From Kryptolebias marmoratus (Eukaryota; Chordata; Actinopteri; Cyprinodontiformes; Rivulidae): 64,000 bases of DNA. The DNA lies in NCBI RefSeq assembly GCF_001649575.2, contig NC_051451.1, positions 24,970,325-25,034,324 of the forward strand. The letters are read 5' to 3'. Each line of letters opens with the position of its first letter. Within the stretch, counting starts at the first letter, position 1. The notes beneath the pieces were generated by a model. The model did no database searches, was not told the origin of the DNA, and saw only the letters and a list, made by a program, of their open reading frames with translations. The position numbers and the translations under genes are program-made. This document shows, one piece after another, positions 62,366 through 64,000 of the stretch.

Positions 62366-62830
62366 ACAGGAAGCCAGAGTAAATCTGAAAAAAAGGGAGT
62401 AACATGATCATGTCTTCAAGTACCTGTTAAATGTTACGACCAGCTGCAAGCGAAGGTATTGCAATCGTCCCATCTAGAGGTAAAGGTCTTTCTGAAGAAT
62501 GTGAAATTTTAACTTGGCAATTTAAAGTAAATGATATAACCCTGGTTTTGACAACTGTGGACACCTGCTCCTCAAATTTAACAGAACTGTCTAAAAGCAC
62601 TAAGATTTTTGACAAAAGGCGAGCAAGGAGAAGCAAGACAGCCAAGGATATCTGTTAACATTTTTAAAAATTTCAATTTTGTTTTCATTCAAGATCAAAC
62701 AATTCTGTGCAAACCAGCCTCTGACATCATGCAGACAGTTAAACAGAAGCTGCAGTGGGGCAAAGACATCCATTTTAAAAATAATAATAATATCAGTACA
62801 AGTTCCCTACACAACTGGACAGGAACAATA
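62366..62830 (+). repeat. Fish interspersed repeat fragment ('caggaagccagagtaa' family)
   Basis: The series 'aacaggaagccagagtaaat', 'agtaacatgatcatgtctt', 'agtacctgttaaatg', 'cagctgcaagcgaaggta', 'ctcaaatttaacagaactg', 'ctaagatttttgac' and 'aagacagccaagga' follows the order of a common teleost repeat that I know by its 'agccagtgtaa' start and 'caagatttttaac' block. The class is unsure. The three short overlapping frames here come from it. Confidence 0.45.
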
Positions 62831-64000
62831 TTCTAATCACATTTTTTCTTTTGCTTTTTAAGATCTTGTGTCATGAGAGACTGTAGCCTCCATACTGACC
62901 TGCATACAGTTTTTGAGGCTCGGTAGAAAGACTTCAGAGCCAACTGGGTTGATACTCAAGGGCCATTCCAGTATCACTGCTGCTAGGTATAGAAATCTAT
63001 GTACTGTGTGCGCCTTATGCAGTTAAGTTTATATCTATAGGCCTTGCTGCCTGGTTCCCCCTTTGGACCCCTGGGTCCTGACTGGACTGCTTTGTAGCAA
63101 ACTCAAATCTAAGGGACAGCTTGAGTTTTGCTTCAGGATACATAAAACAGGTCAGCAGAAGAGGAAGGGAAAAAACAACAACATTGCTGAGAAGTCAAAG
63201 TCTTAAAAATCTTTCTCAAACACAGCCTGATTTGCCTGAATGAGCCCCGACTCTTCCAGCATGGCGAATAAGGTACATGGAAAGGTGGAAGCAGGACAGT
63301 GCAACAAGCACATTCTGTACAGCAGTAAGAAAAATGGTTCTTCAAGGGACAATGAAAGTGCTGAAGAAGAATATTAAGATATAGGTGGGCTGTTCTGTGC
63401 AGATGTGAAAAGTGTGTGTTTTTTTTTTTTCTTTCTTCTAGCAATTGCTCAGCTTGAGTCCTTTTGCCCTTCCTCTCTTCAGGATTATTACTGAATACAC
63501 ACTCAATCTCATACAGCGTATTTTGGGGCAAAGTGTTTTGTCCGACTTTACCAAGATCTTTATGTTGTGTACACAGCTTTTCTTTTCTCTACATGACTAA
63601 ACCATATGCTGGTCCGACTGTGAGCTTTAAAAAGCTCACCCCTCAGTCCAATGGAGTCCTTGGCCCAGGGGGCATTTAAGTATATTTACCTTTAATCATG
63701 TCTAAGTGGAGATAAGGCCCACATGTGAATTGCTGATAATAAGCTTCACTGCTGAAAGAAGGACATCAAAGAAACTGGTTCGGCTGCATTGATATCTGTG
63801 CTTCAAAACAACAGAGTTACTGTAATCTCCTTTTACCAGTTAATAACTACTTATGGTCTATTTCCTTGCAGAATCTCTGGAAAAGATAACAGAGAAGCTG
63901 CAGTGCAACTCAATTGTGCTCAATTTCCTCATAATTACCATTTTAGATCATGGACTTATACATAAAATAAAGAAGTGGGGATTGAAGTCCCAGCAGACGC

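Larger units (their letters stand above)
9638..64000 (-). other. macrod2: MACROD2 intron, 5' side of the exon (partial)
   Basis: Inferred intron running from the acceptor to the right edge, at least 54 kb. No exon encoding the GGGVDG-type loop and no FLRT3-like long ORF was found on either strand. Recognisable repeats are listed separately. These stretches hold nothing I can assign: 9.7-11.4 kb, 11.8-13.0 kb, 15.8-21.5 kb, 21.9-25.9 kb, 26.1-33.0 kb, 33.4-41.1 kb, 43.0-51.0 kb, 52.0-56.9 kb, 57.7-62.0 kb and 62.9-64.0 kb. They are AT-rich intron with scattered homopolymer runs. Several sub-stretches rich in TAATTA-like motifs are treated as possible conserved elements in the findings. Confidence 0.7.

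Noticed and set aside
63133..63531. 132-codon minus-strand frame
   Set aside because: Low-complexity lysine- and cysteine-rich translation of A/T-rich intron, with no recognisable domain.
9638..64000. FLRT3 nested in the MACROD2 intron
   Set aside because: FLRT3 has one long coding exon of roughly 650 codons. No frame here exceeds 145 codons, so it is not in this window.
1..64000. CRISPR arrays, tRNA or rRNA genes, bacterial-type operons
   Set aside because: No regularly spaced direct repeats of 20-40 bases, no B-box GGTTCGA-type motif within a cloverleaf, and no conserved rRNA blocks. The context is a vertebrate intron.

Overview
The window looks like vertebrate, almost certainly teleost fish, nuclear DNA, and nearly all of it is intron. 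Overall base composition is AT-rich. No reading frame exceeds about 145 codons, and homopolymer runs and short microsatellites are common. Several interspersed repeats have forms I recognise from bony-fish genomes: an RTE/Rex3-like LINE end with a (GATG)n-type tail, L2-like LINE 3' ends, a TATCGTGATA-rich repeat and fold-back MITEs. The mix suggests a percomorph, perhaps a killifish or livebearer relative, but the species cannot be fixed from this sequence.

Only one coding exon is well supported: 9516-9637 on the minus strand. It is 122 nt long, has clean splice sites, and encodes the VIHTVGP strand and the following helix of a MacroD-type macrodomain. The sequence fits MACROD2 better than MACROD1. 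The rest of the window would then be two MACROD2 introns: at least 9.5 kb on the 3' side of the gene (1-9515) and at least 54.3 kb on the 5' side (9638-64000). That fits a gene known for very large introns. I found no neighbouring MACROD2 exon, no FLRT3 (the gene nested in MACROD2 in other vertebrates), and no tRNA, rRNA or CRISPR array.

Layout: 1-8.1 kb is intron with one fragment of a dispersed repeat. 8.1-8.5 kb is a short terminal-inverted-repeat element. 9.5 kb is the exon. 11.5-15.8 kb is repeat-rich, with a dispersed-repeat copy, a Rex3-like LINE fragment, a tandem array of about 300-bp units and a TATCGTGATA element. 16-33 kb is mostly unassigned intron with one minus-oriented repeat copy, an L2-like end and several conserved-looking stretches. 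33-42 kb has more copies of the dispersed family and two near-perfect hairpins. 42.1-43.0 kb is a nested direct/inverted repeat. 46.7-48.0 kb has two conserved-looking stretches. 51.1-51.9 kb has an L2-like end and another fish repeat. 56.9-57.65 kb is a fold-back element of about 730 bp. 62.1-62.8 kb has degenerate transposon-like sequence.

I see no evidence of a novel multi-gene system. The most distinctive structures are the fold-back element, the 42 kb nested repeat, and the dispersed family that also occurs as a tandem array.
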